From contig NZ_CP107902.1 of the NCBI RefSeq assembly GCF_036013935.1, positions 4,063,001-4,127,000 of the forward strand: a stretch of DNA of 64,000 nucleotides, in the 5' to 3' direction. Within the stretch, counting starts at the first letter, position 1. Each line of letters opens with the position of its first letter. Under the pieces are notes generated by a model. That model did no database searches and was not told where the DNA came from. It saw only the letters and a program-made list of their open reading frames with translations. This document shows positions 45,801 through 54,479 of this stretch, piece after piece. The position numbers and the translations under genes are program-made. This DNA is from Streptomyces sp. NBC_00461 (GTDB lineage: Bacteria > Actinomycetota > Actinomycetes > Streptomycetales > Streptomycetaceae).

Positions 45801-46439
45801 GATCTCCTCGACGTCGTCGCCCCAGAACTCCACGCGCAGGGGGTGTTCCTCGGTCGGCGGGAACACGTCGAGGATTCCGCCGCGTACGGCGAACTCGCCG
45901 CGCTTCTCGACGAGCTCCACGCGCGCGTACGCGGCCGCGGCGAGGGCGGCCACGATCTCGTTGAGGTCGGCGCTCTCCCCGGTCCTGAGCGCGACCGGTT
46001 CCAGGTCCCCGAGCCCCTTGACCTGCGGCTGGAGCACGGACCGTACGGGCGCGACGACTACGGAGACCGGGCCGGTCTCGGGGTCGTCGGGCCGTGGGTG
46101 GGCGAGGCGGCGCAGTACTGCGAGCCTGCGTCCCACGGTGTCGCTGCGCGGGCTCAGCCGCTCGTGCGGAAGCGTCTCCCAGGACGGGTAGTCCACGACG
46201 CCCTCCGGTGGCAGCAGCGAGCGAAGGGCGGCCGCCAGGTCCTCCGCCTCGCGGCCCGTCGCCGTCACCGCCAGCACGGGGCGGCCGGTCTCGCGGGCCA
46301 GTGCGGCCACCGCGAAGGGGCGGGCCGCCGGCGGGCCGACCAGGTCGACGTGCATGCGGTTGCCGTCTGCGGCCGCTTTGATCGCTTCCGCGAGGGCGGT
46401 GTCCTTGACGACGGCGTCGAGCAGACCGTGCAGGCTCAT
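42885..46439 (-). CDS. mfd: Transcription-repair coupling factor
   Basis: The 1184-residue Mfd removes RNA polymerase stalled at lesions and recruits UvrA. The UvrB-homology region is at ~1-350 ([19 protein letters not shown]), the RNA polymerase-interacting CarD-like domain at ~490-570 ([17 protein letters not shown]), then RecG-like helicase: [20 protein letters not shown] (Walker A), [14 protein letters not shown] (DEEQ box), [14 protein letters not shown] and [17 protein letters not shown]. The C-terminal domain is complete. ATG 46439 begins MSLHGLLDA. Confidence 0.97.
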   Translation of the reverse strand: [1184 protein letters not shown]

Positions 46440-46590
46440 TCGGGGCGGCTTTCGTCCGGGGGCGGGCAACGCGAATCGCCCGACGCGCGCTGCGGGCCGG
46501 GGGTCCCTCCAGCGTACGTCGCGCCCCGCGGCGGCGCTGTCGCTGTGGACAACGCGCGATCACTGGTGGGCCGGGGTTGCGGTGACCGCC

Positions 46591-46662
46591 TGAGGGGGCT
46601 GCCGCCCCCAGGCCCCCGCTTTCGGCCTGAACGCCTCGTCCTCAAACGCCGGACGGGCTGAT
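46591..46662 (-). repeat. Dispersed intergenic repeat, copy D (inverted)
   Basis: On the minus strand it reads AGCCCGTCCGGCGTTTGAGG then GCGTTCAGGCCGAAAG and a GC-rich arm. It lies in the 422-bp gap between mfd and the FtsX-type permease. Next to it, ATGCACAGGCCGGAG occurs twice in tandem at 46709-46740. Confidence 0.92.
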
Positions 46663-46766
46663 TGATGCGGACCGGCGTTGAAAGAACGAGCCGCGCCGCA
46701 CAGGCCGTACATGCACAGGCCGGAGATGCACAGGCCGGAGATGAACGAGCCGCACCCGCACAAACA

Positions 46767-46810
46767 GGCCCGGCGCCGAGGAGTCCCCCAAGACTCCTCG
46801 GCGCCGGGCC
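46767..46810. terminator. Perfect 19-bp stem terminator
   Basis: Bases 46767-46785 pair perfectly with 46792-46810 around the loop CCCCAA. It lies beyond the stop of the minus-strand permease gene. Confidence 0.9.
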
Positions 46811-46861
46811 TTCCCCCGCAACCCCCGTGTGCGGTGGCTGTTCCCCCGTTTCCCCTGTCCC

Positions 46862-49441
46862 CTACTCGGTGGCGATGGCGTTCAGTACGTTCATCCGGCC
46901 CGCCCGGAACGCCGGGATCAGTGCCGCGAACAGGCCCACGAAGGCCGAGCCGAGGAAGACCGCGATCAGGGTCGGCCACGGGATCTCAAGGACCTTCAGG
47001 CCCTCCAGGGCGAGCAGCTTCTGGGCCGTCGCGCCCCAGCCCATGCCAAGGCCCAGGCCCAGCAGGGCGCCGAAGAGGGCGATGACCACAGACTCCATGC
47101 GGATCATCCGGCGCAGCTGCCGTCGTGACAGACCGATCGCCCGCATGAGGCCGATCTCCCTCGTCCGCTCGACCACCGAGAGGGCCAGGGTGTTCACGAC
47201 GCCCAGGATCGCGACGACGATCGCCAGTGCCAGCAGGCCGTAGATCATGTTCAGCAGCTGGCCGATCTGGTCCTTCAGCGCCTGCTTGTAGTCCGTCTGG
47301 TCGCGCACCTCGTACTGCGGGTAGGCGTGCAGCGCGGACTTCAGCGACTTGTAGGCCGCATCCTGCTGCCCGTCCTTGGCGGTGGCGAAGACCAGCTGGT
47401 CGAGCGGCATCTTGTCGGCCGGCACGTACTTGGCGAGCGTGGCGATCGACGTGTACTTGGAGCCCGCGTCGATGAGACCGTCGTTGCTGGTGATGGCCCG
47501 GACCGTGAGGTTCGCGGCGGCGCCGTCCTTGAACGCGATCCTGATCTTCGAGCCCAGGTGGACACCGTGGGCCTTGGCGAACTTCTCGTGGACGGACATC
47601 GAGTCGGGCAGGTAGGCGTCCTTGAGCTTTCCTGCGACGGTCTTGACACGCAGGTCGGTCGCGTACGTCGGGTCCGCCGCCGTGATGTCGGTGTCCTTGA
47701 GCGTCTTGCCGTCGGGCGTGGTGTAGTCGGCCTTCGCCGTCCGGTACTCGGTGACCCGGGACAGCCCCGGCGTCGACTTCACGGCCTTGACGGCCTGCGG
47801 GGTGACCAGCTGTCCCTTGTCGGACTGGATGATGAAGTCCGTGCCGACGGTCTTGTCGAGCTGGTCCGTGGCGGAGGCGACCATGGAGGAGCCGACCACC
47901 GAGAGGCAGGCGACCAGCGCGAGCCCGATCATCAGGGCGGCGCCCGTGGCACCCGTACGGCGCGGGTTGCGCAGCGCGTTGCGTTCGGCCATCCGCCCGA
48001 CCGGTCCGAAGGCCCGCAGGAGTACGGCGCCCAGGACGCGCACCACGGCGCTCGCGAGCAGCGGGCCGATGACGACGAACCCGATCAGTGAGAGCACCAC
48101 GCCCAGGCCGAGCCACAGCGAACCGTCGGTCGCCTTGTCGACGTTCGAGGCCACGTAGAGGCTGTAGCCGCCGGCGCCGGTCAGCGCCACGCCCACCAGG
48201 GCCCGGATCCGGCCGGCCCGTGCGTCGGCCGGGGCTCCGGCGTCGCGCAGCGCGGCCATCGGGGAGACCTTGCCGGCCCGGCGGGCGGGCAGGTAGGCGG
48301 CGAGGACGGTGACGACCACGCCGAGCAGGAGACCGACCACCGGGGTCGTCCAGGCGACCGTCAGGTCGGCGGTCGACAGATGCATGCCCATGGAGCCCAT
48401 GAGCTTCATCAGCCCGACCGCGAGGCCGACGCCCGCGCCGACCCCCAGCACCGAGCCGAACAGGCCGAGCAGCAGTGCCTCCACCAGCACGGACCGGTTG
48501 ACCTGCTTGCGGCTGGAGCCGATGGCCCGCATCAGGCCTATCTCGCGGGTGCGCTGGGCGACCAGCATCGAGAAGGTGTTGATGATCAGGAAGATGCCGA
48601 CGAGGAAGGCGATTCCGGCGAAGCCGAGCATCGCGTACTTCATGACGTTCATGAAGCTCGCGACGTTCTTCTGGTTGGCGTCGGCGGTCTCCTTGGCCGT
48701 CTGCACCTTGTAGCCGGTGCCGAGCGCCGACTGCACGTTCTTCTTCAGCTGGGGGTCGGTCGTCCCGGAGGCGGCCGTGACGTTGACGTTGGTGAAGACG
48801 CCGGTCCTGCCGACGAGCGTCTGCTGCGCGGTCTTCGTGTCCAGGTAGAAGATCGCCGCGCCGGGATTGGTGACCTGGAAGTCGGCGATGCCGGAGATCT
48901 TCGCGGTGTGGGTGCCGACCGCGCTGATCACGGACAGCTCGTCACCCATCTTGAGGTGGTGCTTGTCGGCGGTGTCGGCGTCGACCATGACCTGGTCGGA
49001 GGTCTTCGGCGCGGCACCCTGGGTGATCTTCATGGTGCGGGCGTCGTTGCCGTTCCAGCTGCCGACGATGGTCGGGGCGCCGCTGGACGGCGACAGGCTG
49101 TCCTTCTTGGCGTCGACGACGGTGACCGACGTGGAGAAGACGGTCCCCTCCGCCGACTTCACGCCCTGTGCGCCCTGCACCTTGCCGACGACGGCGGCCG
49201 GGATGACCGGCGGCCTGCCGTTGTCCGAGGTCGTCTCGCCGCTGTCGGAGGCGCCCTTGGCGCTGACGGTCACATCGGAGGAGGTGGCCGCGAACAGCTT
49301 GTCGAAGGTGGTGTTCATGGTGTCGGTGAACACCAGCGTGCCGCAGACGAAGGCGACCGACAGCAGTACCGCGACCGCCGACAACGCCATGCGCCCCTTG
49401 TGCGCGAAGAAGTTGCGCATCGATGTCTTCAGGACGGTCAT
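46862..49441 (-). CDS. FtsX-like ABC transporter permease (paralogue)
   Basis: This 859-residue permease has the same layout as the one at 18233-20761: an N-terminal membrane segment (GRMALSAVAVLLSVAFVCGT), a large external region, a first FtsX core (~270-400, MLVAQRTREIGLMRAIGSSR), central helices, a second external region and a second FtsX core ending FRAGRMNVLNAIATE. The ATG overlaps the upstream ATPase stop as ATGA. The similarity of both halves and of the ATPase shows gene-pair duplication. Substrate unknown. Confidence 0.93.
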   Translation of the reverse strand: MTVLKTSMRNFFAHKGRMALSAVAVLLSVAFVCGTLVFTDTMNTTFDKLFAATSSDVTVSAKGASDSGETTSDNGRPPVIPAAVVGKVQGAQGVKSAEGTVFSTSVTVVDAKKDSLSPSSGAPTIVGSWNGNDARTMKITQGAAPKTSDQVMVDADTADKHHLKMGDELSVISAVGTHTAKISGIADFQVTNPGAAIFYLDTKTAQQTLVGRTGVFTNVNVTAASGTTDPQLKKNVQSALGTGYKVQTAKETADANQKNVASFMNVMKYAMLGFAGIAFLVGIFLIINTFSMLVAQRTREIGLMRAIGSSRKQVNRSVLVEALLLGLFGSVLGVGAGVGLAVGLMKLMGSMGMHLSTADLTVAWTTPVVGLLLGVVVTVLAAYLPARRAGKVSPMAALRDAGAPADARAGRIRALVGVALTGAGGYSLYVASNVDKATDGSLWLGLGVVLSLIGFVVIGPLLASAVVRVLGAVLLRAFGPVGRMAERNALRNPRRTGATGAALMIGLALVACLSVVGSSMVASATDQLDKTVGTDFIIQSDKGQLVTPQAVKAVKSTPGLSRVTEYRTAKADYTTPDGKTLKDTDITAADPTYATDLRVKTVAGKLKDAYLPDSMSVHEKFAKAHGVHLGSKIRIAFKDGAAANLTVRAITSNDGLIDAGSKYTSIATLAKYVPADKMPLDQLVFATAKDGQQDAAYKSLKSALHAYPQYEVRDQTDYKQALKDQIGQLLNMIYGLLALAIVVAILGVVNTLALSVVERTREIGLMRAIGLSRRQLRRMIRMESVVIALFGALLGLGLGMGWGATAQKLLALEGLKVLEIPWPTLIAVFLGSAFVGLFAALIPAFRAGRMNVLNAIATE

Positions 49442-50226
49442 GACGTACGCCCCCGGGCGTCGAAGTCCTTCATGCGGTCCAGGACGGCGTCCGCAGTCGG
49501 CTTGTACATCTCGTCGACGATCCGGCCGTCGGCGAGATACAGCACCCGGTCCGCGTACGAGGCGGCGACGGGGTCGTGCGTGACCATGACGATGGTCTGC
49601 CCGAGCTCGTCGACGGACCGCCGCAGGAAGCCCAGCACCTCGGCACCCGCACGGGAGTCGAGGTTTCCGGTGGGCTCGTCACCGAAGATGATCTCGGGCC
49701 GCGCGGCGAGGGCGCGGGCCACGGCGACGCGCTGCTGCTGGCCGCCGGAGAGCTGGGTGGGCCGGTGCTTGAGCCGGTCGCTGAGCCCCACGGTGTCGAC
49801 GACGCGCGCCAGCCACTGCTTGTCGGGCTTCCGCCCCGCGATGTCCATGGGCAGGGTGATGTTCTCGAGCGCGTTCAGCGTCGGCAGCAGGTTGAACGCC
49901 TGGAAGATGAAGCCGATCCGGTCCCGGCGCAGCTGCGTGAGCTTCTTGTCCTTGAGCCCGGTGATCTCGGTGTCGTCCAGGTAGATCTGCCCGCCGGTCA
50001 CGGTGTCGAGGCCGGCGAGGCAGTGCATGAGGGTGGACTTGCCGGAGCCCGAGGGCCCCATGATCGCGGTGAACTGGCCCCGGGCGATGTCCACGTCGAC
50101 ATGGTCGAGGGCGACGACGCGGGTCTCCCCGGACCCGTACGCCTTGACGACCTGCCGCGCCCGGGCGGCAACGGCCGTACGCCCTCCAGTGCCCCCGTGC
50201 CTGGGAATGGTAACGGCCGATGTCAT
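49438..50226 (-). CDS. MacB/LolD-type ABC transporter ATP-binding protein (paralogue)
   Basis: This 262-residue ATPase shares with 17406-18233 the blocks MGPSGSGKSTLMHC, RIGFIFQAFNLLPTL, LPMDIAGRKPDKQW, LSGGQQQRVAVARALA and IIFGDEPTGNLDSRAGAEV. AGGAGA precedes the ATG. First gene of a two-gene operon with the FtsX permease. The two systems differ mainly in the external permease regions, which suggests different ligands with a common engine. Confidence 0.94.
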   Translation of the reverse strand: MTSAVTIPRHGGTGGRTAVAARARQVVKAYGSGETRVVALDHVDVDIARGQFTAIMGPSGSGKSTLMHCLAGLDTVTGGQIYLDDTEITGLKDKKLTQLRRDRIGFIFQAFNLLPTLNALENITLPMDIAGRKPDKQWLARVVDTVGLSDRLKHRPTQLSGGQQQRVAVARALAARPEIIFGDEPTGNLDSRAGAEVLGFLRRSVDELGQTIVMVTHDPVAASYADRVLYLADGRIVDEMYKPTADAVLDRMKDFDARGRTS

Positions 50227-50646
50227 GGTAATTCTCCTATGTCGGGCGGCAGTTGGACCTGCCGGCCTGCGGATGAGCTGGTCGCGGTGATTCGTCGAGA
50301 AGCGAGAAGCGGTACGTCGATGAGCCTGGTGCCGGAGGGGGGTGCCGCGCGCTGGTGCTCGGCACCCTCTTCAAGGGGGGAAAACCCCACCCCCGCTGGT
50401 TCGGTCAGCCGCCCCCCAGCGGCATAAAGCCAGGTTAAGTAGGCTCCCGCCCGGTCTCCTCCTCCAGTGGGACGAACCCGCCCCGGGCCGTAGTGCGGAG
50501 GAACCCCTAGGGGCAGTCCACCGACAGGTGGAGGCGATCTCGGGGTTCGGTCCACCCACCGGCCCACTGAGCTTCCACCCTGCCGCGACGTCAGGGTCAA
50601 GTGGGAGAGTGGTCGGCGGCAGATAGATGCACGGGGAAGGAATCGC
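50227..50646. other. Divergent intergenic region, ABC exporter versus MFS
   Basis: This 420-bp region contains the inverted repeat GGTGCCG (50341-50347)/CGGCACC (50360-50366), flanked by GAG/CTC arms, and otherwise nothing with coding bias. The promoters of both operons should be here; I could not fix -10/-35 boxes. Confidence 0.5.
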
Positions 50647-52164
50647 GTGGACCAGGGGGACGTGGACCAGGGGCACACCGAGATACGGGCGTCGGGGACG
50701 GGCGGGCGCCCACGGAGCACCCACAGAAGGGGAGCCGTCGTCGCCGCGCTGATGCTCGCGATGGCGCTGGCCGCCCTCGACGCCACCATCGTCTCCACGG
50801 CCGTCCCGCAGATCGTCGGCGACCTCGGCGGCTTCTCGGTCTTCTCCTGGCTCTTCTCCGGCTACCTGCTCGCCGTGACGGTGACGCTCCCGGTGTACGG
50901 CAAGCTGTCGGACACCTTCGGCCGCAAGCCGGTGCTGATAGCGGGCGCGGCGGTCTTCCTGCTGGGCTCGCTGCTGTGCGCCGCCGCCTGGAACATGGCC
51001 GCGCTGATCGCCTTCCGCATCGTGCAGGGCCTGGGCGGTGGCGCGCTGCAGGGCACGGTGCAGACACTGGCGGCCGACCTCTACCCCCTGAAGGAACGCC
51101 CGAAGATCCAGTCCAAGCTGTCCACGGTGTGGGCGGTGTCGGCCGTGGCCGGCCCGGGGGTCGGCGGCGTCCTTGCGGCGTACGCCGACTGGCGCTGGAT
51201 CTTCCTGGTCAACCTGCCCATCGGCGCGCTGGCGCTGTGGCTGATCGTCCGGCATCTGCACGAGCCGGAACGGAAGCCGGCCGCCCGCCCCCGTATCGAC
51301 TGGGCGGGCGCGCTGGCGGTGTTCGCGTGCGGAGGCGTCCTGCTGACGGCGCTGGTGCAGGGCGGGGTGGCCTGGCCGTGGCTGTCGGCGCCGTCAATGG
51401 CCTTGTTCGGTACGGGACTTGCGCTGGCCGGGGTGGTGGTCCTGGTGGAACGCCGGGCGGCCGAACCGATCATCCCCGGCTGGGTGTGGCGCCGCCGCAC
51501 GATCGCCGCGGTCAATCTCGCGCTCGGTGCGCTGGGGCTCCTGATGGTGGCCCCGTCCGTCTTCCTGCCGACGTACGCGCAGTCGGTGCTGGGTCTGGCC
51601 CCGGTGGCGGCCGGTTTCGTCCTGTCGGTCTGGACGCTGAGCTGGCCGGTGTCGGCGGCGCTGAGCCAGCACGTCTACGGGAAGATCGGCTTCCGCAACA
51701 CCGCGATGCTCGGCATCGGGACGGCGGCACTGATCCTCTTCGCGTTCCCGTTCCTGCCCTACCCGGGCTCAGCCTGGCAGCCGGCGCTGCTGATGCTGCT
51801 TCTGGGCGGGGCGCTGGGTCTGTTCCAGCTCCCGCTGATCGTGGGCGTGCAGTCCACGGTGGGCTGGGCGGAACGGGGCACGACCACGGCGTCGGTGCTC
51901 TTCTGCCGTCAGACGGGCCAGACGATCGGCGCATCGGTCTTCGGCGCGGTGGCCAACGGTGTGCTGGCCTCCCGCCTGGGCGGCGCGGGCGACCTGGACT
52001 CGGTGACCCGGGATCTGGGCGCGGGTGCGGTTCCGGAGGCGACCCGGCGGGCCATCGCGGACGCGGTGCACGCGGTGTACTTCGGCGCTGCCTGTGCCGC
52101 GGCACTGGCCTTCCTGGTCCTCCTGCTCCTGGCCCCGCGCCGCTTCCCCGTGCTCACCGACTGA
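50647..52164 (+). CDS. MFS drug-type exporter (DHA2, 14 helices)
   Basis: This 505-residue major-facilitator protein has the motif A loop GKLSDTFGRKPVLIAG, the motif C WAVSAVAGPGVGGVLAA of antiporters and DATIVSTAVPQIVGDLG at helix 1, which are typical for the EmrB/QacA (DHA2) group. About 14 helices can be drawn. GTG 50647 follows GGAAGGAA. No TetR/MarR regulator is adjacent. It exports a drug or metabolite by proton antiport; the substrate is unknown. Confidence 0.92.
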   Translation: MDQGDVDQGHTEIRASGTGGRPRSTHRRGAVVAALMLAMALAALDATIVSTAVPQIVGDLGGFSVFSWLFSGYLLAVTVTLPVYGKLSDTFGRKPVLIAGAAVFLLGSLLCAAAWNMAALIAFRIVQGLGGGALQGTVQTLAADLYPLKERPKIQSKLSTVWAVSAVAGPGVGGVLAAYADWRWIFLVNLPIGALALWLIVRHLHEPERKPAARPRIDWAGALAVFACGGVLLTALVQGGVAWPWLSAPSMALFGTGLALAGVVVLVERRAAEPIIPGWVWRRRTIAAVNLALGALGLLMVAPSVFLPTYAQSVLGLAPVAAGFVLSVWTLSWPVSAALSQHVYGKIGFRNTAMLGIGTAALILFAFPFLPYPGSAWQPALLMLLLGGALGLFQLPLIVGVQSTVGWAERGTTTASVLFCRQTGQTIGASVFGAVANGVLASRLGGAGDLDSVTRDLGAGAVPEATRRAIADAVHAVYFGAACAAALAFLVLLLLAPRRFPVLTD

Positions 52165-52353
52165 CCGGTCGGACACCAAAAAGTCTGAGTTAACGCGGGT
52201 AACATTGCAGGTCAGCGTAGTAAGCGCATACCGACCAATCAGTTTGGTGAAAAGCTCGCGCTTCCCGGGTACCGGCGAGTAGCGTGCGTGGCTCCGCCCC
52301 CCACCTCCCTGCGGTCCTCCGCACAGGACCCGAGCCACGCAAGGAGTACCGGG

Positions 52354-52800
52354 ATGTCCTACGACCAGTCCCCGTCGTACCCGTACCGCCATCCACCGCA
52401 CAACCCGCCCCCGTCCTACGACGCCGCCTACCCGTGGCTACCGCCCACCGAACCACCCGAAGCGGCCGGGCGACGCCGGCCCCCGGAGCCCGCGCTCGGG
52501 CACCACAGCGATCTGCGGATCCTGCGCAACGCGCACCGCTGGCAGCGGCGCACCGCCACCCTCACCGCGCTCGGCTACTTCACGCTGTTCCTGATCCTGT
52601 CGGCGTTCGCCCCGTCGTTCATGACGAGCACCGTCACCGACGGCCTGCCGACCGGCCTGCTGCTGGCGCTGCTGCAGATCCCCGTCACCTGGCTGGCGAT
52701 CGCTCTGTACGAGCACACCGCCCGCCGCTACGTCGACCCGATCGCGGACCGTATCCGCAAGCAGTCGGAGCTGGACGCCAAGCGGGAGGCGGCACGGTGA
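52354..52800 (+). CDS. DUF485 membrane protein
   Basis: This 148-residue protein has a Pro/Tyr-rich N-terminal tail (~1-50) and two membrane segments (~66-88, ALGYFTLFLILSAFAPSFM; ~100-118), preceded by the DUF485 helix LRNAHRWQRRTATLTALG. DUF485 proteins (YjcH type) precede acetate/cation symporters, as here. AAGGAG lies before ATG 52354. The stop overlaps the symporter GTG as GTGA. Confidence 0.9.
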   Translation: MSYDQSPSYPYRHPPHNPPPSYDAAYPWLPPTEPPEAAGRRRPPEPALGHHSDLRILRNAHRWQRRTATLTALGYFTLFLILSAFAPSFMTSTVTDGLPTGLLLALLQIPVTWLAIALYEHTARRYVDPIADRIRKQSELDAKREAAR

Positions 52801-54410
52801 CGAACGGTTTCAGCGGAAACGCACAGGCCATGTCCCTGGTCGCCTTCTCCACCGTCGCCGCGATCACGCTGCTGCTGTGCGTGATGACGGGCCCGGACGG
52901 CGACGACCTCGACGAGTTCTACACGGGCTACGGCTCCCTCTCCCCCATGCGCAACGGCCTCGCGATCGCCGGCGACTACATCTCCGCGGCGAGCGTGCTG
53001 GGCACGGGCGGCGTGATCGCCCTGTGCGGCTACGACGGGATCGCGCTGGCCCTGAGCACCGCCCTGTCGTTGATGCTGCTGATGTTCCTGCTGGCCGAAC
53101 CCCTGCGCAACGCGGGCCGGTTCACCATGGGCGACGCGCTGACCCGCCGTCTGCCCGGACGCGGCGTCCGTATCACCGCATGCGTGGTGACCATCGCCGC
53201 GCTGCTGCCGCTGATGCTGGTGCAGCTGGCGGGCACGGGGCAGCTGCTGGCGTTCATCCTGGGCTTCTCCGGCGACTCGCTGCAGACCGGCTGCATCATC
53301 GGCATCGGCGCGCTGATGATCAGCTACGCGGCGATCGGCGGCATGAAGGGCACCGCCCTCATCCAGATCATGAAGATCGTGATGCTGCTCGGTTCGGGCG
53401 CCGTGGTCGCCGTACTGATACTCCAGCGCTTCGACTGGGACCCGGGCGCCCTGTTCAACGCGGCCGCCGCACAGAGCGGCGCCGGTACCTCCTTCCTGCA
53501 CTCGGGGCTGGAGTTCGCGGGCAGCCCCAACCCCCGCCTGGACATGATCACTTCGGAACTCACCATCGTGGTCGGCGGCGCCTGTCTGCCGCACGTCACC
53601 ATGCGCATGTACACCGCGCGCAGCGCCCGTCAGGTGCGGCGCTCGATGTCCTGGGCGGTGTCGTCGGTGGTGCTGTTCGTGCTGATCATGACGGTCGTCG
53701 GCTTCGGAGCCACGGCGCTGATCGGCCGGGCGGTGATCGCACAGGCCGACCCGCAGGGCAACACGGCCTATCTGCTGGGCTCCCGCGCGGCCTTCGGCAC
53801 GAGCGTCTCGGCCGCCGAGACCTTCCTCTTCACCGCGGTCACCACGGCGATCTTCCTGACCCTGCTGGCCTCCGTCGCCGGCATGATCCTCGCCTGTGCC
53901 AACTCCCTGGCCCACGACGTGTTCGCCACGCGGGTGCAGGAGATGTCGGGGCGCCGCGAGATGCTGCTGGCCCGGGTCTCCGCGCTCGCGGTGGGCGTCC
54001 CCGCGATCCTGCTGGCCACCCAGGTCCAGCACCGCAACCTGCAACCCCTGGTGACGCTCTCCTTCTGCATCGGCGCCTCGGCCATCGCCCCCGCGCTGGT
54101 CTACAGCCTCTTCTGGCGCCGCTACACCCGTACGGGCCTGCTGTGCACCCTCATCGGCGGTACGGCCGCGGTCCTGCTCCTGATGCCGGGCACCAACCTG
54201 GTCTCCGGCTCCCCCGCCGCCGCCTTCCCCGACGCCGACTTCAACTGGTTCCCGTTCACCACGACCGGCCTGGTGACGATCCCCCTGGGCTTCGCCCTCG
54301 GCTGGCTGGGCACGGTGGCCTCCGGCCGGCAGGCGTCGGAGGAACAGCGACGGCAGTACGAGGCGGTGGAGGGCTGGATTCTCGCCGGGGCGGTGCGGCG
54401 GAACGGGTGA
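52797..54410 (+). CDS. Sodium:solute symporter (ActP/acetate permease type)
   Basis: This 537-residue SSS-family transporter has about 13 helices. DDLDEFYTGYGSLSPMRNGL, AIAGDYISAASVLGTGGVIA and SYAAIGGMKGTALIQIMKIV are the Na-site-proximal blocks of ActP-like symporters. The GTG at 52797 overlaps the DUF485 stop. Paired with DUF485 it is probably an acetate or short-chain monocarboxylate importer. A tandem repeat GTGAGGTGGGGCGG follows the stop. Confidence 0.92.
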   Translation: MTNGFSGNAQAMSLVAFSTVAAITLLLCVMTGPDGDDLDEFYTGYGSLSPMRNGLAIAGDYISAASVLGTGGVIALCGYDGIALALSTALSLMLLMFLLAEPLRNAGRFTMGDALTRRLPGRGVRITACVVTIAALLPLMLVQLAGTGQLLAFILGFSGDSLQTGCIIGIGALMISYAAIGGMKGTALIQIMKIVMLLGSGAVVAVLILQRFDWDPGALFNAAAAQSGAGTSFLHSGLEFAGSPNPRLDMITSELTIVVGGACLPHVTMRMYTARSARQVRRSMSWAVSSVVLFVLIMTVVGFGATALIGRAVIAQADPQGNTAYLLGSRAAFGTSVSAAETFLFTAVTTAIFLTLLASVAGMILACANSLAHDVFATRVQEMSGRREMLLARVSALAVGVPAILLATQVQHRNLQPLVTLSFCIGASAIAPALVYSLFWRRYTRTGLLCTLIGGTAAVLLLMPGTNLVSGSPAAAFPDADFNWFPFTTTGLVTIPLGFALGWLGTVASGRQASEEQRRQYEAVEGWILAGAVRRNG

Positions 54411-54479
54411 GGTGGGGCGGGTGAGGTGGGGCGGGGCGGAGCCCGGGTGAGGCCGGGCGGAGTCCCGCGCCCCCCGCCC

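Noticed and set aside
42996..46661. A 1221-codon open frame antisense to mfd
   Set aside because: It is a shadow of mfd on the other strand: composition is Val/Gly/Asp/Leu/Arg-rich without motifs, and mfd is complete and conserved.
50647..52164. Antibiotic biosynthesis cluster around the MFS exporter and P450
   Set aside because: No synthase, regulator or tailoring set is nearby; both genes stand alone among housekeeping genes.
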